NCBI RefSeq assembly: GCF_003369915.1
Contig: NC_046676.1
Location: forward strand, 9,207,501 to 9,271,500
Direction of reading: 5' to 3'
DNA from: Drosophila miranda
Taxonomy: Eukaryota > Arthropoda > Insecta > Diptera > Drosophilidae
Length of the DNA: 64,000 nucleotides
The translations under genes were made by a program, and so were the position numbers. Shown here piece after piece: positions 34,294 to 46,361 of this stretch (positions are counted from its first letter, which is position 1; every line of letters starts with the position of its first letter). Under the pieces are notes generated by a model. It saw nothing but the letters and a program-made list of their open reading frames with translations, made no database searches and was not told the origin of the DNA.

Positions 34294-36999
34294 ATGTGGA
34301 TATTTTACGCATTTCTGGTCCACGTACTTCTCCTGGGCTCGATACTTGTGATCAACTTTCGTTCGACCGTCATCAAGGGCCTACAGCCACAGACACCTCT
34401 ACTTGCATACGATTTGAATCCTCCGGCGACTCGCTTGGTTCTGTTTGCTACTGATGGACTCCGTGCCGCTTCGTTTTTCGAAGACAATTGCCGGCATGTG
34501 CCGCATTTGCGGGAGATATTCATGCGCGAAGGGTTGGTTGGAATATCTCGCACGCGTGCTCCCACTGAATCTCGACCAGGTCACATAGCATTGCTAGCGG
34601 GCTTCTACGAGGATCCTTCGGCAGTTTTCAAAGGCTGGAAAGGGAATCCCATTGACTTTGACTCGGTGCTCAATCGCAGTGGCTACAGTTTTTCCTGGGG
34701 ATGTCCGAACATAATGGACGTATTTAAGAAGGTAACCAAGCGCGGAGGCAGCGTGCACTTCCATCCCTTCAATGACGCTGTGTACGAAGCGGCAAGATGG
34801 GCTACCTACAGACTGGACGAATGGGTGTTTAGCCAAGTAAGCGCACTCCTTGATCGCATTAAGAACAAGTGGAACACATTCAGCACGGTAGTATTCTTCT
34901 TGCATTTGATGAGCTCCGACAGGGCCGGACATGTCCACAAACCAGGAACGATCCTTTTCCAAAAAAGCCTTAACATTACGGAGCGTGGCATTTGGGAGAT
35001 GTACCTGAAATTCGAGGAAACCTTCCCGGATAAGAATACAGCTTACTTGCTGACCTCTGACCACGGCATGACAGACACAGGTTTGAGATATACAAAAATA
35101 ACCGATTTATTCGAATACCATTCAAAACATTGCTCCATCCATTGCTTAGGCATCCATGGTTCTGGCACAGCACATGAAATCGAAACACCCTTCATGCTCT
35201 GGGGCGCAGGAGTTTCCCGTATCGCTTCCACTGTGGGAGCCCGCAAATTTGTGGCCAATGATGAGGGCCTCCAGTTACCGCTCCACGAGCTAGAGCAGGC
35301 ACAACTGACACCACTGATGTCCGCACTGGTAGGCCTGCCTCCTCCAATGAACAATTTTGGGACACTGCCGACCGGCTACATGGCTGTGAGTGAGAAGTAC
35401 GAGGCCATGGCTGCTCACAGCAATGCTCTCCAGTTGCTAGCTCAATACGAAAAGCTGCTGGAGCAGCACAGGCAAGGGTTCTTTGCTGACTTTTTGAAAA
35501 ACTTCGATGAGCTGTCGCCGGCAGAAATCAAATCATATAAGAAGCTGATATTGAATCTTCACACCAGAAGGGCCTATTCGGAATCTTTGGCCAGGAGCAA
35601 TGTCGTTATGGAGCTTACTCTAAAGGGAATTGACTACTATCACGGGTACTATCGCAATTGTTTACTGCTAAGCACTACGGCCACCTTCCTTGGTTGGATA
35701 TTCTACCTGTACCGATTGCTGTCCAGGAACACGGCAGGAAAACTCCAGATAATGCTTGAAAAGCAAGAAAAAGTGTGCAGAATAACATTGGATGTTTCCA
35801 TGTTCTTGTTGCTAATCTTTCTCGTGGCGCAGCGAGCGCCGATCGCAATTGCATTCTATTTGTTGCTCCCGATGCCTGTATGGATGATGGCATTGAAGCC
35901 CAAGGCGTGTGGATCCACGTCAGCATCGGTGCCCAGCAGTCAGCCTGGAGTAACTGCCCGGATGACTTCAGCGTCGCAACTGTTGTTGATTATTGTATGC
36001 GCTGAGCTGATGGTGTTTACCTTCTTTGAGCGACGTCTGATCTCGCTGTGTTTCGTAGCCTTTGGATTCTATAACAATTGGAGAAACTTCGTGCCTAACT
36101 CCCGGGAGTTCTACACCTGGCTGGCGCTGGTCATTATCCTTGCCTGTTTCCCCCTTCTGCCGCTGTCAGAGGGTTACCAAAATTGGTATCTTTTTCTGTC
36201 TGGCATTGTGCTAGTATTTCTAAGAGCATTTTGGTCCAAGAAGCGGCGCTGCAGTTACAGTTATCACACCAAGTACTGTAATGCCCTGATCCTGTTGAAC
36301 ACCATCATCTGTGCGTATTTTGACTCAGAGAAATACGAAATACCCATCTTGCTATACCTAGCCAGCTGGGCTTTCTTGATCTATGCCTTTGTCTCCGTTC
36401 TAACGAACAAGGAGTCGGATCTGGAGCAGCGTCTGGACCAGATCTGCTTTAATCTGGGATCGCTCCATGCTCTGCTTTCCACCTCATACGAATCCGTCTT
36501 CGTGCAGCTGCTCACCATGGAACTGAGCCTATCGCTCGCCGCTACGAACTCGGCCAAATCAGTTCCACGTGTGGCCTTCAGTATTCTCCTGTATACATTA
36601 TTCTCATTCTTTGGCATGGAATCTTTTGAATCGGTCGACAATCTGTTTGATTCCAACAGTGGGCGCTGCTTCCTCTGGCAGTATGCGCCGTATATCACCA
36701 TGGGTCTTGTTCTGTTGAAGCACTCCCTGCCGGTGCTGCTAAACATGTCCATTTTCTATACGCACTGCGAGTATGCCCGTCAGAGGGAGAAGAGAATCTT
36801 CATCTGCATATTGTTCATTTGCAACATAATGGGACTGAACTTCCTGTTCTTGGTGCGCAATCGGGGATCCTGGAAAGATATGGGGGCTTCAATAATTAAT
36901 TTCTACATCATGGGGCTAATTACGCTGATTATTCTTCTGCTGTCCTGGGTCGCACAGCTGCTGCTGGGCCTGATTGCAATCGTCTACCGGCAAGTCTGA
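34294..36999 (+). CDS. PIG-N: GPI ethanolamine phosphate transferase 1 (PIG-N), tandem copy 1
   Basis: The start chosen is ATG 34294 (MWIFYAFLVHVLLLGSI), which aligns with the start of copy 2 and of animal PIG-N. An open frame runs without stop to 36999, but 35081-35149 is almost certainly an intron: GTTTGAG to TTGCTTAG, 69 nt, at the site where copy 2 has an intron. Removing it gives 878 residues and restores the DHGMTD-G-HGSG motif. The lumenal alkaline-phosphatase-fold domain has DGLRA, TESRPGH, SSDRAGHVHKP and SDHGM. The C-terminal half is a multipass membrane domain. PIG-N adds ethanolamine phosphate to the first mannose of GPI precursors in the ER. The LGxDTxGH consensus is changed here to SSDRAGH, and the DAYSHD-type block differs from copy 2, so this copy is the more diverged one. 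Confidence 0.9.
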   Translation: MWIFYAFLVHVLLLGSILVINFRSTVIKGLQPQTPLLAYDLNPPATRLVLFATDGLRAASFFEDNCRHVPHLREIFMREGLVGISRTRAPTESRPGHIALLAGFYEDPSAVFKGWKGNPIDFDSVLNRSGYSFSWGCPNIMDVFKKVTKRGGSVHFHPFNDAVYEAARWATYRLDEWVFSQVSALLDRIKNKWNTFSTVVFFLHLMSSDRAGHVHKPGTILFQKSLNITERGIWEMYLKFEETFPDKNTAYLLTSDHGMTDTGLRYTKITDLFEYHSKHCSIHCLGIHGSGTAHEIETPFMLWGAGVSRIASTVGARKFVANDEGLQLPLHELEQAQLTPLMSALVGLPPPMNNFGTLPTGYMAVSEKYEAMAAHSNALQLLAQYEKLLEQHRQGFFADFLKNFDELSPAEIKSYKKLILNLHTRRAYSESLARSNVVMELTLKGIDYYHGYYRNCLLLSTTATFLGWIFYLYRLLSRNTAGKLQIMLEKQEKVCRITLDVSMFLLLIFLVAQRAPIAIAFYLLLPMPVWMMALKPKACGSTSASVPSSQPGVTARMTSASQLLLIIVCAELMVFTFFERRLISLCFVAFGFYNNWRNFVPNSREFYTWLALVIILACFPLLPLSEGYQNWYLFLSGIVLVFLRAFWSKKRRCSYSYHTKYCNALILLNTIICAYFDSEKYEIPILLYLASWAFLIYAFVSVLTNKESDLEQRLDQICFNLGSLHALLSTSYESVFVQLLTMELSLSLAATNSAKSVPRVAFSILLYTLFSFFGMESFESVDNLFDSNSGRCFLWQYAPYITMGLVLLKHSLPVLLNMSIFYTHCEYARQREKRIFICILFICNIMGLNFLFLVRNRGSWKDMGASIINFYIMGLITLIILLLSWVAQLLLGLIAIVYRQV
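35582..36101 (+). repeat. Identity tract shared with PIG-N copy 2 (donor or recipient A)
   Basis: By eye, 520 bp identical base for base to 38495-39014, synonymous sites included, while flanking coding sequence on both sides differs at many positions. A second, nearly identical tract lies just upstream (about 35184-35512 against 38097-38425, with a handful of differences). The pattern suggests gene conversion between the tandem genes. Confidence 0.85.
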
Positions 37000-37217
37000 G
37001 CTAGTTCTAAATCATGAAAATCCTTTTTATTAAAATATATAAACATTTCTTTGTTTTGCTGACCCTTAAGGTTCGATAACGTGCCAGTCTGTAAAATGTC
37101 TCCAAAAAGAATCGAATAGTTATTATTGCACTCAATTAAAATGTATCGAAAAATACCCTAGCGCGTTGTTTCACATCAGCTGATTTTAGTTATGATTTAA
37201 ATTTGTAAAATAAAAAT

Positions 37218-39927
37218 ATGTGGATTGTTTACGCCTTGGTGGTCCATGTACTGCTTCTGGGCTCGATATTTGTGATATACTTTCGATCCCCCGTTATCAA
37301 TGGTCTGAAGCCACAGACACCATTTATTGGATACGGACTGGAAGCCCCGGCGAATCGTTTGGTTCTGATTGTCACAGATGGACTCCGCGCCGCTTCGTTT
37401 TTCGAAGACAATTGCCGGCATGTGCCGCATCTGCGGGAGATATTCATGCGCGAAGGCTTGGTTGGAATATCTCGCACGCGTGTGCCCACCGAGTCCCGAC
37501 CGGGTCACATAGCTTTGCTAGCCGGCCTCTACGAGGATCCATCGGCAGTGTTGAAAGGCTGGAAGGAGAATCCCATTGACTTTGACACGGTGCTCAATCG
37601 CAGTGGTCACAGCTATTCCTGGGGAGCTCCAGACATTCTAAACATATTCCAAAAGCTGGCCGGCGAGAACGACCCCCGAATGTACTTCGATGCATACTCT
37701 CATGATATGGACTTCTCGGGAAAGCACAAAACCTACAAGCTGGACGAATGGGTGTTCAGGCAAGTGCGGTTTCTCCTTAACCGAAAGAAGGATGAGTTGC
37801 GCAAATACCAACCGGTTGTTTTCTTCATGCATTTGCTGGGCCTCGATACGGCCGGTCACGTCCACAAGCCGGGAACACCGCTTTTCCTAGAAAATCTAAA
37901 CTTTACGGAGCATGGCATCTGGAAAATTTACAATGAATTTGATAATGTCTTTCCTGATAAGAAAACAGTCTACTTGCTGACTTCCGACCACGGCATGACT
38001 GACTCAGGTTTGCAAGCTAAAACTCATTAATATACACATAATATAGGATTTATCATTTCTAGGCTCACATGGATCTGGCGCCCCACATGAAACCGAAACA
38101 CCCTTCATGCTCTGGGGCGCAGGAGTTTCCCGTATCGCTTCCACTGTGGGAGCCCGCAAATTTGTGGCCAACGATGACGGCCTCCAGTTACCGCTCCACG
38201 AGCTAGAGCAGGCACAACTGACACCACTGATGTCCGCACTGGTAGGCCTGCCTCCTCCAATGAACAATTTTGGGACACTGCCGACCGGCTACATGGCTGT
38301 GAGTGAGGAGTACGAGGCCATGGCTGCTCACAGCAATGCTCTCCAGTTGCTAGCTCAATACGAAAAGCTGCTGGAGCAGCACAGGCAAGGGTTCTTCGCT
38401 GACTTTCTGAAAAATTTCGATCAGCTGTCGCCGGCAGATATAAATACGTACAAGCAGCTGATAGTTAAGCTTCGCACGGAAAGAGCCTATGCGAAATCTT
38501 TGGCCAGGAGCAATGTCGTTATGGAGCTTACTCTAAAGGGAATTGACTACTATCACGGGTACTATCGCAATTGTTTACTGCTAAGCACTACGGCCACCTT
38601 CCTTGGTTGGATATTCTACCTGTACCGATTGCTGTCCAGGAACACGGCAGGAAAACTCCAGATAATGCTTGAAAAGCAAGAAAAAGTGTGCAGAATAACA
38701 TTGGATGTTTCCATGTTCTTGTTGCTAATCTTTCTCGTGGCGCAGCGAGCGCCGATCGCAATTGCATTCTATTTGTTGCTCCCGATGCCTGTATGGATGA
38801 TGGCATTGAAGCCCAAGGCGTGTGGATCCACGTCAGCATCGGTGCCCAGCAGTCAGCCTGGAGTAACTGCCCGGATGACTTCAGCGTCGCAACTGTTGTT
38901 GATTATTGTATGCGCTGAGCTGATGGTGTTTACCTTCTTTGAGCGACGTCTGATCTCGCTGTGTTTCGTAGCCTTTGGATTCTATAACAATTGGAGAAAC
39001 TTCGTGCCTAACTCTCGGGAGTTCTACACCTGGCTGGCGCTGGTTATTATCCTTGCCTGTTTCCCCCTTCTGCCTCCGTCAGTGGGTTACCAGAACTGGT
39101 ATCTAGTTCTAGCTGGCATTGTGCTCATAGTCGTGAATGCTTTGTGGTGCAAGGAGCAGCGCCTCCGGTTTACCAATCACACCAAATACTGCAACGCTCT
39201 GGTCCTGGTGAACACCGTCATCTGTGTGCATCTTCATTCAAACCAAATTGGGGTTCCCATTGCACTTCACCTGGCCAGTTGGTCGTTCCTGATCTACGCC
39301 TTTGCCTCCATTCTATTCAACAGTGAGTCAAAACTGGAGGTGCGTCTGGCCCAGATCTGCTTCAATCTGGGCTCACTCTATGCCCTTCTTTGCACCTCAT
39401 ACGAATCCGTCTTCGTGCAGCTACTCACCATGGAACTGAGCCTATCGCTCGCCGCCCAGAGCTCCCGGAGCTCAGAGAAATCGGTTCTGCGCCTGGCATT
39501 TACCATTCTACTCTATACATTCTTTTCGCTCTTTGGCAGCGGAAACATTGCATCGATCAGTTCGTTTGATCCCAACATTGCGCGTTGCTTTCTTAGCACC
39601 TTCTTGCCATTCATCATCATGGGCCTGGTGCTGCTGAAGCTGCTCCTGCCGGTGGTGCTGAACTTGTCCATTGTCTATACCCACTGCGAGTGTGCACGTG
39701 AGCAGGAGCAGAGAATCTTCATCTGCCTACTGATCATTTGCGACATAATGGGTCTAAACTTCCTGTTTCTGGTACGCAATCAGGGCTCCTGGATGGACAT
39801 CGGCTCTTCCATATCGCATTTTGTCATCATGGAGGTGACCACGCTGGTGCTACTGCTGCTATCGTATGTCGCCAAGCTGCTCCTGGGCCTGGTCAACTGC
39901 GATCGTCTCGTGGAAAAGCTGCGCTAA
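37218..39927 (+). CDS. PIG-N: GPI ethanolamine phosphate transferase 1 (PIG-N), tandem copy 2
   Basis: Exons 37218-38007 and 38063-39927, split by a 55-nt intron inside the DHGMTDSG|SHGSG motif, give 884 residues. It starts MWIVYALVVHVLLLGSI, a membrane anchor. The catalytic domain keeps DGLRA, TESRPGH (with the Thr nucleophile position), SWGAPDIL, LLGLDTAGHVHKP, SDHGMTD and the GSHG glycine/histidine loop, closer to the animal consensus than copy 1. The C-terminal half is the multipass PIG-N domain. Only 218 bp separate it from the stop of copy 1, so it is a tandem duplicate with its own short promoter region. It is likely the copy that retains the ancestral role of adding ethanolamine phosphate to GPI mannose 1. 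Confidence 0.93.
38495..39014 (+). repeat. Identity tract shared with PIG-N copy 1 (donor or recipient B)
   Basis: Partner of 35582-36101. It runs from the AATCTTTGGCCAGGAGC segment to GTGCCTAACTC, where the next base is the first mismatch (T here, C in copy 1). It covers the first membrane segments of the C-terminal domain. Confidence 0.85.
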
Positions 39928-40200
39928 TAAAACCCGGATCCGGATAAAATCCAAGTCAATGTCCTGATTTACCAAAAACCTTACGTTTAACTTAAGCATT
40001 TATGTCAATATTTACAATACTAATTAAGAATTAGTAACATACACTTGTAAATCGTAGAATCTATATGCTAGGAATGTGTCTGTGTGTTGGTGTAGGGTTT
40101 AGGGTGTAGGGTGTGTGTTGATGTGTGGGTGTGTGGCATGGCACGACGACATCTAATGAGTAGCAGTAGCAGCAAAAAGAACAAGAACCATTCTCCCAAA

Positions 40201-43200
40201 CTAATCTTTAAGATATTTCTCCAGCGGATTTAATCCCTGGCGTTTCGGATTGGCTGTCTCATCTGGAACGGAGCGAAGAATCACTATCAGTCATTCTTCA
40301 AGCCTCTCAGATTCTCTACTCACTTGACTGTGCCGGCTTAGCTGTGGTGGCACTCTGCGCCCGTGGGGAGGATTGCAGGCAATTGAGCCACTCGGCCAAC
40401 GAGATCTTCTTATCACCATTCACATCACAGTAGCGCGGCATCTTCTTGCCACATCTCCGTAAATTGCTGCGGGAGATTACGTGGATTGTTAATAAAGCAC
40501 AAATGTGATTATGATTGAATTATCAAGATGGTGCTCACCTGGCACTGGTGACCAGATCCCGGAACACTTTCCATTCTCTGCGCTCCCACGACTTGTTTTT
40601 ATTCTTATCCAGATACACAAAGCTGAGCGTGGCAATCCGTTCATCTTCCGTTTTCCACATGGTCGAGTTGGTGCTGTTCAAAATTCTATTAATACGAATT
40701 GATAAAACAGGGTTCCGCCTCTAATCCTACCTCGTTGGACTGCTGGGCAGAGAGAGCTGCGTGTTGAGGTATGCCTTGAGCTCCTTGAGGAACTGAGTTT
40801 TGCGCGGCTCAGTGCATCCCTTCATGGGTCGCACGACGATGTCCTCATCGCACTGGGGCGGCTTGTTCTTTACCCAAGTGCCCGGAATGTTTTTGCCCGT
40901 GTCCTCGTTCACACACCAGCAGTATGGGGTGGAGCTGTAGCACTGGATTCGCTGATAGCGTCCATCGGGCATGCACTCGGGCACATAGAACCTGCTCTTG
41001 CCACCGTGCTGTGGAATACAAATCAGAGGATTTCCATTTGAATATTTACACTTTTAAAGAGAGAGATGTGGTGGAACTTACGCCTTGTTCCTCCAGTGCC
41101 ACCGCCTGATCCACCCAGCAGTTGGACTCGCCCTCATTCTCGGTGTTTGTCGATTCCGGCGTCTTTGAGTTCAGCACTGTCAAGATATGGGCATTAACAT
41201 ACATTCTATTCTGCCCTTTGGATACATGCCAAATGGATATGAATGTTACTAATTTTGGTTAGTGCTCTGCACCCAAGACACAACAGAGGCGTTTATGTAT
41301 GTACGTACTAATTAGTGACGGATAGTTCAGAGATGTGCGTGAATGGTGCATGCTCGAGGCGTCCGATTCGTCCTCATCCTCGCCGTTCCCATTGCCATAC
41401 CCGGTCGCACCATCGTCGTAGTTCTCATCATTGTCCTCGCTTCCAACGCCCAGATCCTCCGAGTATGAGTGCGGACTGCTGCTGCCGATGATATTGGTGT
41501 TGGTATGATCGTGGTTGTTGCTATTCGAATTTGTGGTGTGAATATGATAGTGCATGTCGTGTGGCGGTGCCGTGGCTAAGCTGCCATTGGGGACATCAAC
41601 TGCGCCACTACCTGGATACAGACAAGACAACACACAGATACCAGATGTGATTATTATGTTGATGGAAGTTAGTAATTATCCTCCAATCCCTGGGATAAAG
41701 TTTTATTTAAGATAATAATCGATATGTATCAAAATCTTTTGTTAGTTTCGAGTGCAAAAACAGAGGAAAATTAATTAATAGCTTTACTTACGATTATGCG
41801 AATCTTTGAACAGGCAAAGACTCCACTCGATGCGGGACAGGTTGTCGTCTTTGTTGACGACATCACAGTACTTGCCAAAAGCACGTCCACAGCGTCGCGG
41901 CTTCACCGCCTGTTCGCATACAAAGCAGCAATATGTATGGGTTTGGTTTTGTATTAAAGTGGGTGTACATTTGTAGGCTGACCTGGCGTCTACAGGGCAC
42001 ATAAACAGCCGCTACTCACCCGCTTGAGGAGCTTCTTCAGCTCGCGTACTTCTTGCCTATCCAGCAACTGGTTGCCATCCGCATCCAGCCTGGTAAACTT
42101 CCAGTCCAAGATGGCGGCGTCTGAGTGGGTCTCTTTGGGGCCAAAGCGCAAGTACTCGCTGCGGAACACCTCGATCAGATTCCTGTTGAAAGCCGTGCGA
42201 TCCGCCTTGCCACATTGACGATGAGCAGCTGTTCCGCTCCCACTGCTGCTTGCTTCAGCACTGCCTCTGGCAGAGTCTTCATCGTAGCTGATCTGCCGCG
42301 TGGGCAAGCGGCGACGGTTGCGCCTGTAGGCCCGGCACTTGGGCTTCCTGCGACGCGACGAGGTGGAGGTGTCCTCAATTGGACGGCCCATGCTATCACT
42401 GCACCAGCATCCAGCCTCTCCGTAGCACTGCCTGGCAGCATAGTTTCCGTCCTTGCGACAGCGCGGCACAAAATACTTGGGATCGCGTGCCTGCTGGCGA
42501 CGCGCGTATTGGGCAGCCTCCAGGCAGCCTGCAATCGGGCAGAGCAAACGTTAGAATCGGAGCAGAACATGTGACACGTTGCTCATCGCTTACCGTTGCA
42601 CGATCCACGGTACTTGAGGCTCACCGGATGGCCGCTGCACTGCACCCGGAGCAGGTGACAGCGGGTGTGATAGGTCTGGCCATCGGTGCCGCAGACAGGA
42701 CCCTCGCTCTCATCGCACTCGCCCAGCTTGGCGGCGCACGCAGACAGTTTCAGCTGGAAGGACCAAGGAAGAGGTGTCAATTGTGAATGTGAAGCATTTG
42801 TCTACCGCTCCCTCCCAATACCACTGCCACTCTCCCCGCTCGGGGAGACACGCTTAAATAGAATCAAACACGCGTAAAATGATTTATCGCATTTATGGCC
42901 AAGTCGCCGAGCGTCTGGCCGCTCGACTCTGACTTGCATACGGAATGGCTGGCGAACAGTGAACGCCTGGCCCGGCAGGGGCGTATACACGCGACATGGC
43001 TAATATGAAAATCAAAGTTGTCAGGCCCATAACTTGAATGGCATCGCAAATACGAGAGCAATGTGCAAAAAGCCATGCGAAACCCAAAAATCAGCACCGA
43101 AATTATGGCGGCCTGTCGCTTTCGTTGTCGCTTGGATGTTGTCGAGTGTCGTGTCGACCAACTGGCTGCCTGGGATGCCTGGGCCGTGCCGGCACGGCTG

Positions 43201-46200
43201 CTGCTGAGTGCGCGAATTCTTGTTTAGCCCACAAAATCATATCTACATACATATGTATGTATGTAAGCATATATTTATGTACATATGTACAAATTTATAT
43301 GGTATATAAATCCTAAAAAAATAAATGTGGGGGGACGGGGGACCCCAACACAATTGCGTAGCACTTAATACTGCCACTGCAGCGCCTTTTGTCGCCAATT
43401 TGTTCGGCCAGCCCACGTCCATTTGGACATTAATTAGATTTTGCTGTTATTGTCCAATAGCTGAAATATGTTTTGGATAAAATATTAGGATACGATACTA
43501 ATTGAGGGCCTTGCAAATGCCGAAAGCGAAAGTGGATCTACTCATTTTACAATACAATACGAACAGCGGTTTCGATTCACATTTTCTAATCAAAGGTCAA
43601 TTACTAACCAGCCCAGAAAAGTTGCGATTTCTGGCGGCATTCAAGCACCGCATCAATCTTGATTCTGCTGATATCCTCCTGATAACCCTCCATGGAATAA
43701 CCCTTTGTACAAAAATAAGCTTACAAATTGTTGATGTTTTTTTTTTAAATTTCTTTTCCATATTATAACGAATTCATGGATTTTCCTTAGACAAAGCTCT
43801 AATCAGAATGGTGATTAAAAGTATAGGAGATTAGGAGTATACCATCGTCATACTCCTGCTATTGTTTCGTTTTCTTTTTGTGGCACTGACTATGATAGTG
43901 AAAGAAAGAACCTTTTAGCCTTTAAGCATCAGCAGATCTGCTTGCTAGCATCCGCCTAGATCCTACAGGCTGAGCACAGGCCCACACCCGGCCGGAGCAG
44001 AATAATCCTCTGCATTTAACCACCTGACCCGTGAAGCCTGCGCAATCGAATCTGCTGCATTGAGTAAGAATTGACCCCAGTAACCGACTTGATGTTGACC
44101 ACAGAATCTTGCAGTCTCTTGTCGATGCCATCTTAAACCATAGCAATGACCATTTGCGGAGTCTGAATGTCTGAATGGAGATACGCAGCCGGCACACCCA
44201 TCGCTCGGTGGGCCAAAACGGTAATTTTAATTTTAATCATTTTAATATTTGCAGATCACATCGCAGGATAATCGCGAACGCTGCATGACCTTACAGGTGT
44301 ATGGACGAGGCGCCTTTTATGCTGTGCCTGCTGGTCAGTGGAGTCCGACAAACTTCGAGCCCGAATAAGTGGCTCCCACCGAATTCTCGTGTACGAAGGT
44401 TGGTTCAACCAGCGTCTATGACGCATACCCCGAAAAATAATGTTCGCTGGCCTATCACGCGGCGGGAGAATACTTCTAGATACATTTTGTTCAAACATTT
44501 CTTTACTTAAAAACGACTTGGGTCTGGGTATGTTTGAAAATGTCAACAAAATCCAATTAAAAAGGTATACAATGGGTTTCGATTCATCTTTTCTAAACAA
44601 ATATCAATATTGGAGCAATAAACATACTATGTAGTCCTACTGACTTCTGTAAATGATAAAACTGTAGATCAACCAAGAACGTTTTTGAGATCATTTATAA
44701 GACCGATTTAGAAACCCCAAAGGTAAATTTGATGTTGTTAAATACCAGAAGCCAGAAGCCTTTATGAGAAATAAACATACTCGTAATACCTGCCCCAGTG
44801 TTATCTTGTTGCCCAAATACATACATGTATGTACATATTTCTGTGCATAGTACATGCACCAAAAATAATAGAATGTCTGTAAACATTTAGAATCCAAATT
44901 GTGTGCTTTCAGCACGCGCTCGCCGGTAATCGGAGTGCGCAGGTGATTTTCGACTCCCAGATACATATGTACATACATTTGTACAGAGGTGCAGACAGAT
45001 ATCGGACGAATGGGGAGCGGGCCAGAATACTCGTATGCCATCGTATTGCTGCAATCAGCAGATCCGATGTCCGTTCTTCGAAATATAGTGTATGCTTAGT
45101 AGTGTGTGTGTGTGTGAGTGTGAGTGTGTGGCATCTGTTGGGCTTGGTTGGGGGGGAGGGGCGGCTTGGGGAGGCGTACTTGACACGGAATGCCATCGAT
45201 CACAGTCGAAGTCGGCGCCAATGACATGAGAATGTCTAATTGGAAATGCAAATGGCATTCCTTTGCATATTATTATTTGCTTTTTATAAATAGGGCGTTA
45301 TCCCAAAAACGTGCCTGGATTGGGAATCCAAGTCACTGTGTCCTATGCCACTGGGCTGCGCTTGGGCTGCTGTTGATGCCACGGCCGGGGCACCCTGTCT
45401 CTCAAACACAGGGCCACAAATTATAAATGGAGACAGCTCAAGGATTGTTACCGAGATAACGACAAAATTATTGACTGACAGTTCTCACGCTCGCCGAGCG
45501 GGAGAAGGAGACGAAGAGCACCGAGGGCTCGTATGAGCAGCGATGTGAAAAGGGATCCCAACGGCAAGAATAACACTTTAAATACTTCTTCACACTTTGT
45601 CATCATCAGGCAGCTTAGTGGCATTGGCAAAAAAGAAACCTCTGCTCTGCCTGGGTCTGGGCCTGGGCCTGGGCATGGGTCTGGGTCTGGCCAACACCAA
45701 CACCAACTCCAATTCGAAAACGCTTCTGACCGTTTTCTGTTCTTTTTTGTTCTCCTTTGGCTTTTCGCTGAACGAGCCACACGAAACGAAACTCGTTCGT
45801 ACGTCGGGCAGATGAAACAAAAACAAAAATGATGGAGAGACACAGAAGAGGTGGGGGTGCGGGGCGGGGCGGGTCAGACCTGGGCCGGCAAACTCCCGGC
45901 CAAGACGAAGTTGGCAGACAGCGCGGCGGCAGCAGGTTAGGTAGAAGTGGTAGAAGTCACAAGCTGTAGTTGAAGATGGAAGCAGCAGCAGCATCAGTGG
46001 CAGCAGCTTCTTCTTTGTCTGCCTTTTGGACAAGCCCAGCCGAAGAGGCACTTTTAATACCTGGAATATTCAAGTGTTTTCTTGGGATTACGAAGTGCTG
46101 ATCATTTGTATGTCTTAGCGGAATGGAAGTGCAGGCAGGACTTAAAGCAAAGCTTTTGGCAATGATCGATCCACTCAACCATTAGTCAGGATATCGATAC

Positions 46201-46361
46201 TAGTCAGTACTATACTACGATAGGTACATATGTTATGTTTTATCTTTTTATTAAACACTTACTGTCTGCTCCAGTCGCCGCTCCTTGGACTGATCGTCAC
46301 TCTTGCCGGCCGCCGCCATGACCGCCACGAACAAGGTCAGGAATAAACATCGCGCAAACAT
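40201..46361 (-). CDS. magu: Magu/Pentagone: SMOC-family secreted calcium-binding protein
   Basis: Ten exons: 46361-46263, 42753-42594, 42528-42020, 41909-41792, 41611-41309, 41176-41082, 41008-40731, 40673-40539, 40466-40324 and 40262-40201. Phases agree, giving 633 residues. Domain order: signal peptide (MFARCLFLTLFVAVMAAAG), Kazal-like domain (CGTDGQTYHTRCHL), thyroglobulin type-1 (ARQCYGEAGCWCSD), a first EF-hand pair (DWKFTRLDADGNQLLDRQE and YCDVVNKDDNLSRIEW), an Asp/Glu/His/Asn-rich linker, a second thyroglobulin type-1 (YQRIQCYSSTPYCWCV), and a second EF-hand pair (FVYLDKNKNKSWERREW and YCDVNGDKKISLAEWLNCL). This is the SMOC layout. Pentagone widens the Dpp gradient by acting on glypicans and is repressed by Dpp signalling. 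The first intron is 3.5 kb. Confidence 0.94.
42754..46262 (-). other. Large first intron of magu
   Basis: 3.5 kb with no supported gene. It contains short palindromic ACATATGTAC-type AT repeats (43240-43300, 44815-44990), a TG-rich stretch at 45103-45131, and a TATCGATA at 46192-46199. Two segments, near 43560 and 44575, share a run around TTTCGATTCA and may be relics of one repeat. Dpp-responsive silencers of magu would be expected in such DNA, but I could not pick out a convincing site by eye. Confidence 0.45.

Noticed and set aside
43922-44600. Possible retroelement remnant in the magu intron
   Set aside because: Only short ORFs in conflicting frames; no reverse transcriptase or integrase motif could be seen.
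45448-46051. Several overlapping ORFs of 70-150 codons in the magu intron
   Set aside because: Pro/Gly/Leu repeats from GGGCCTGG-type low complexity; no homology or splice support.
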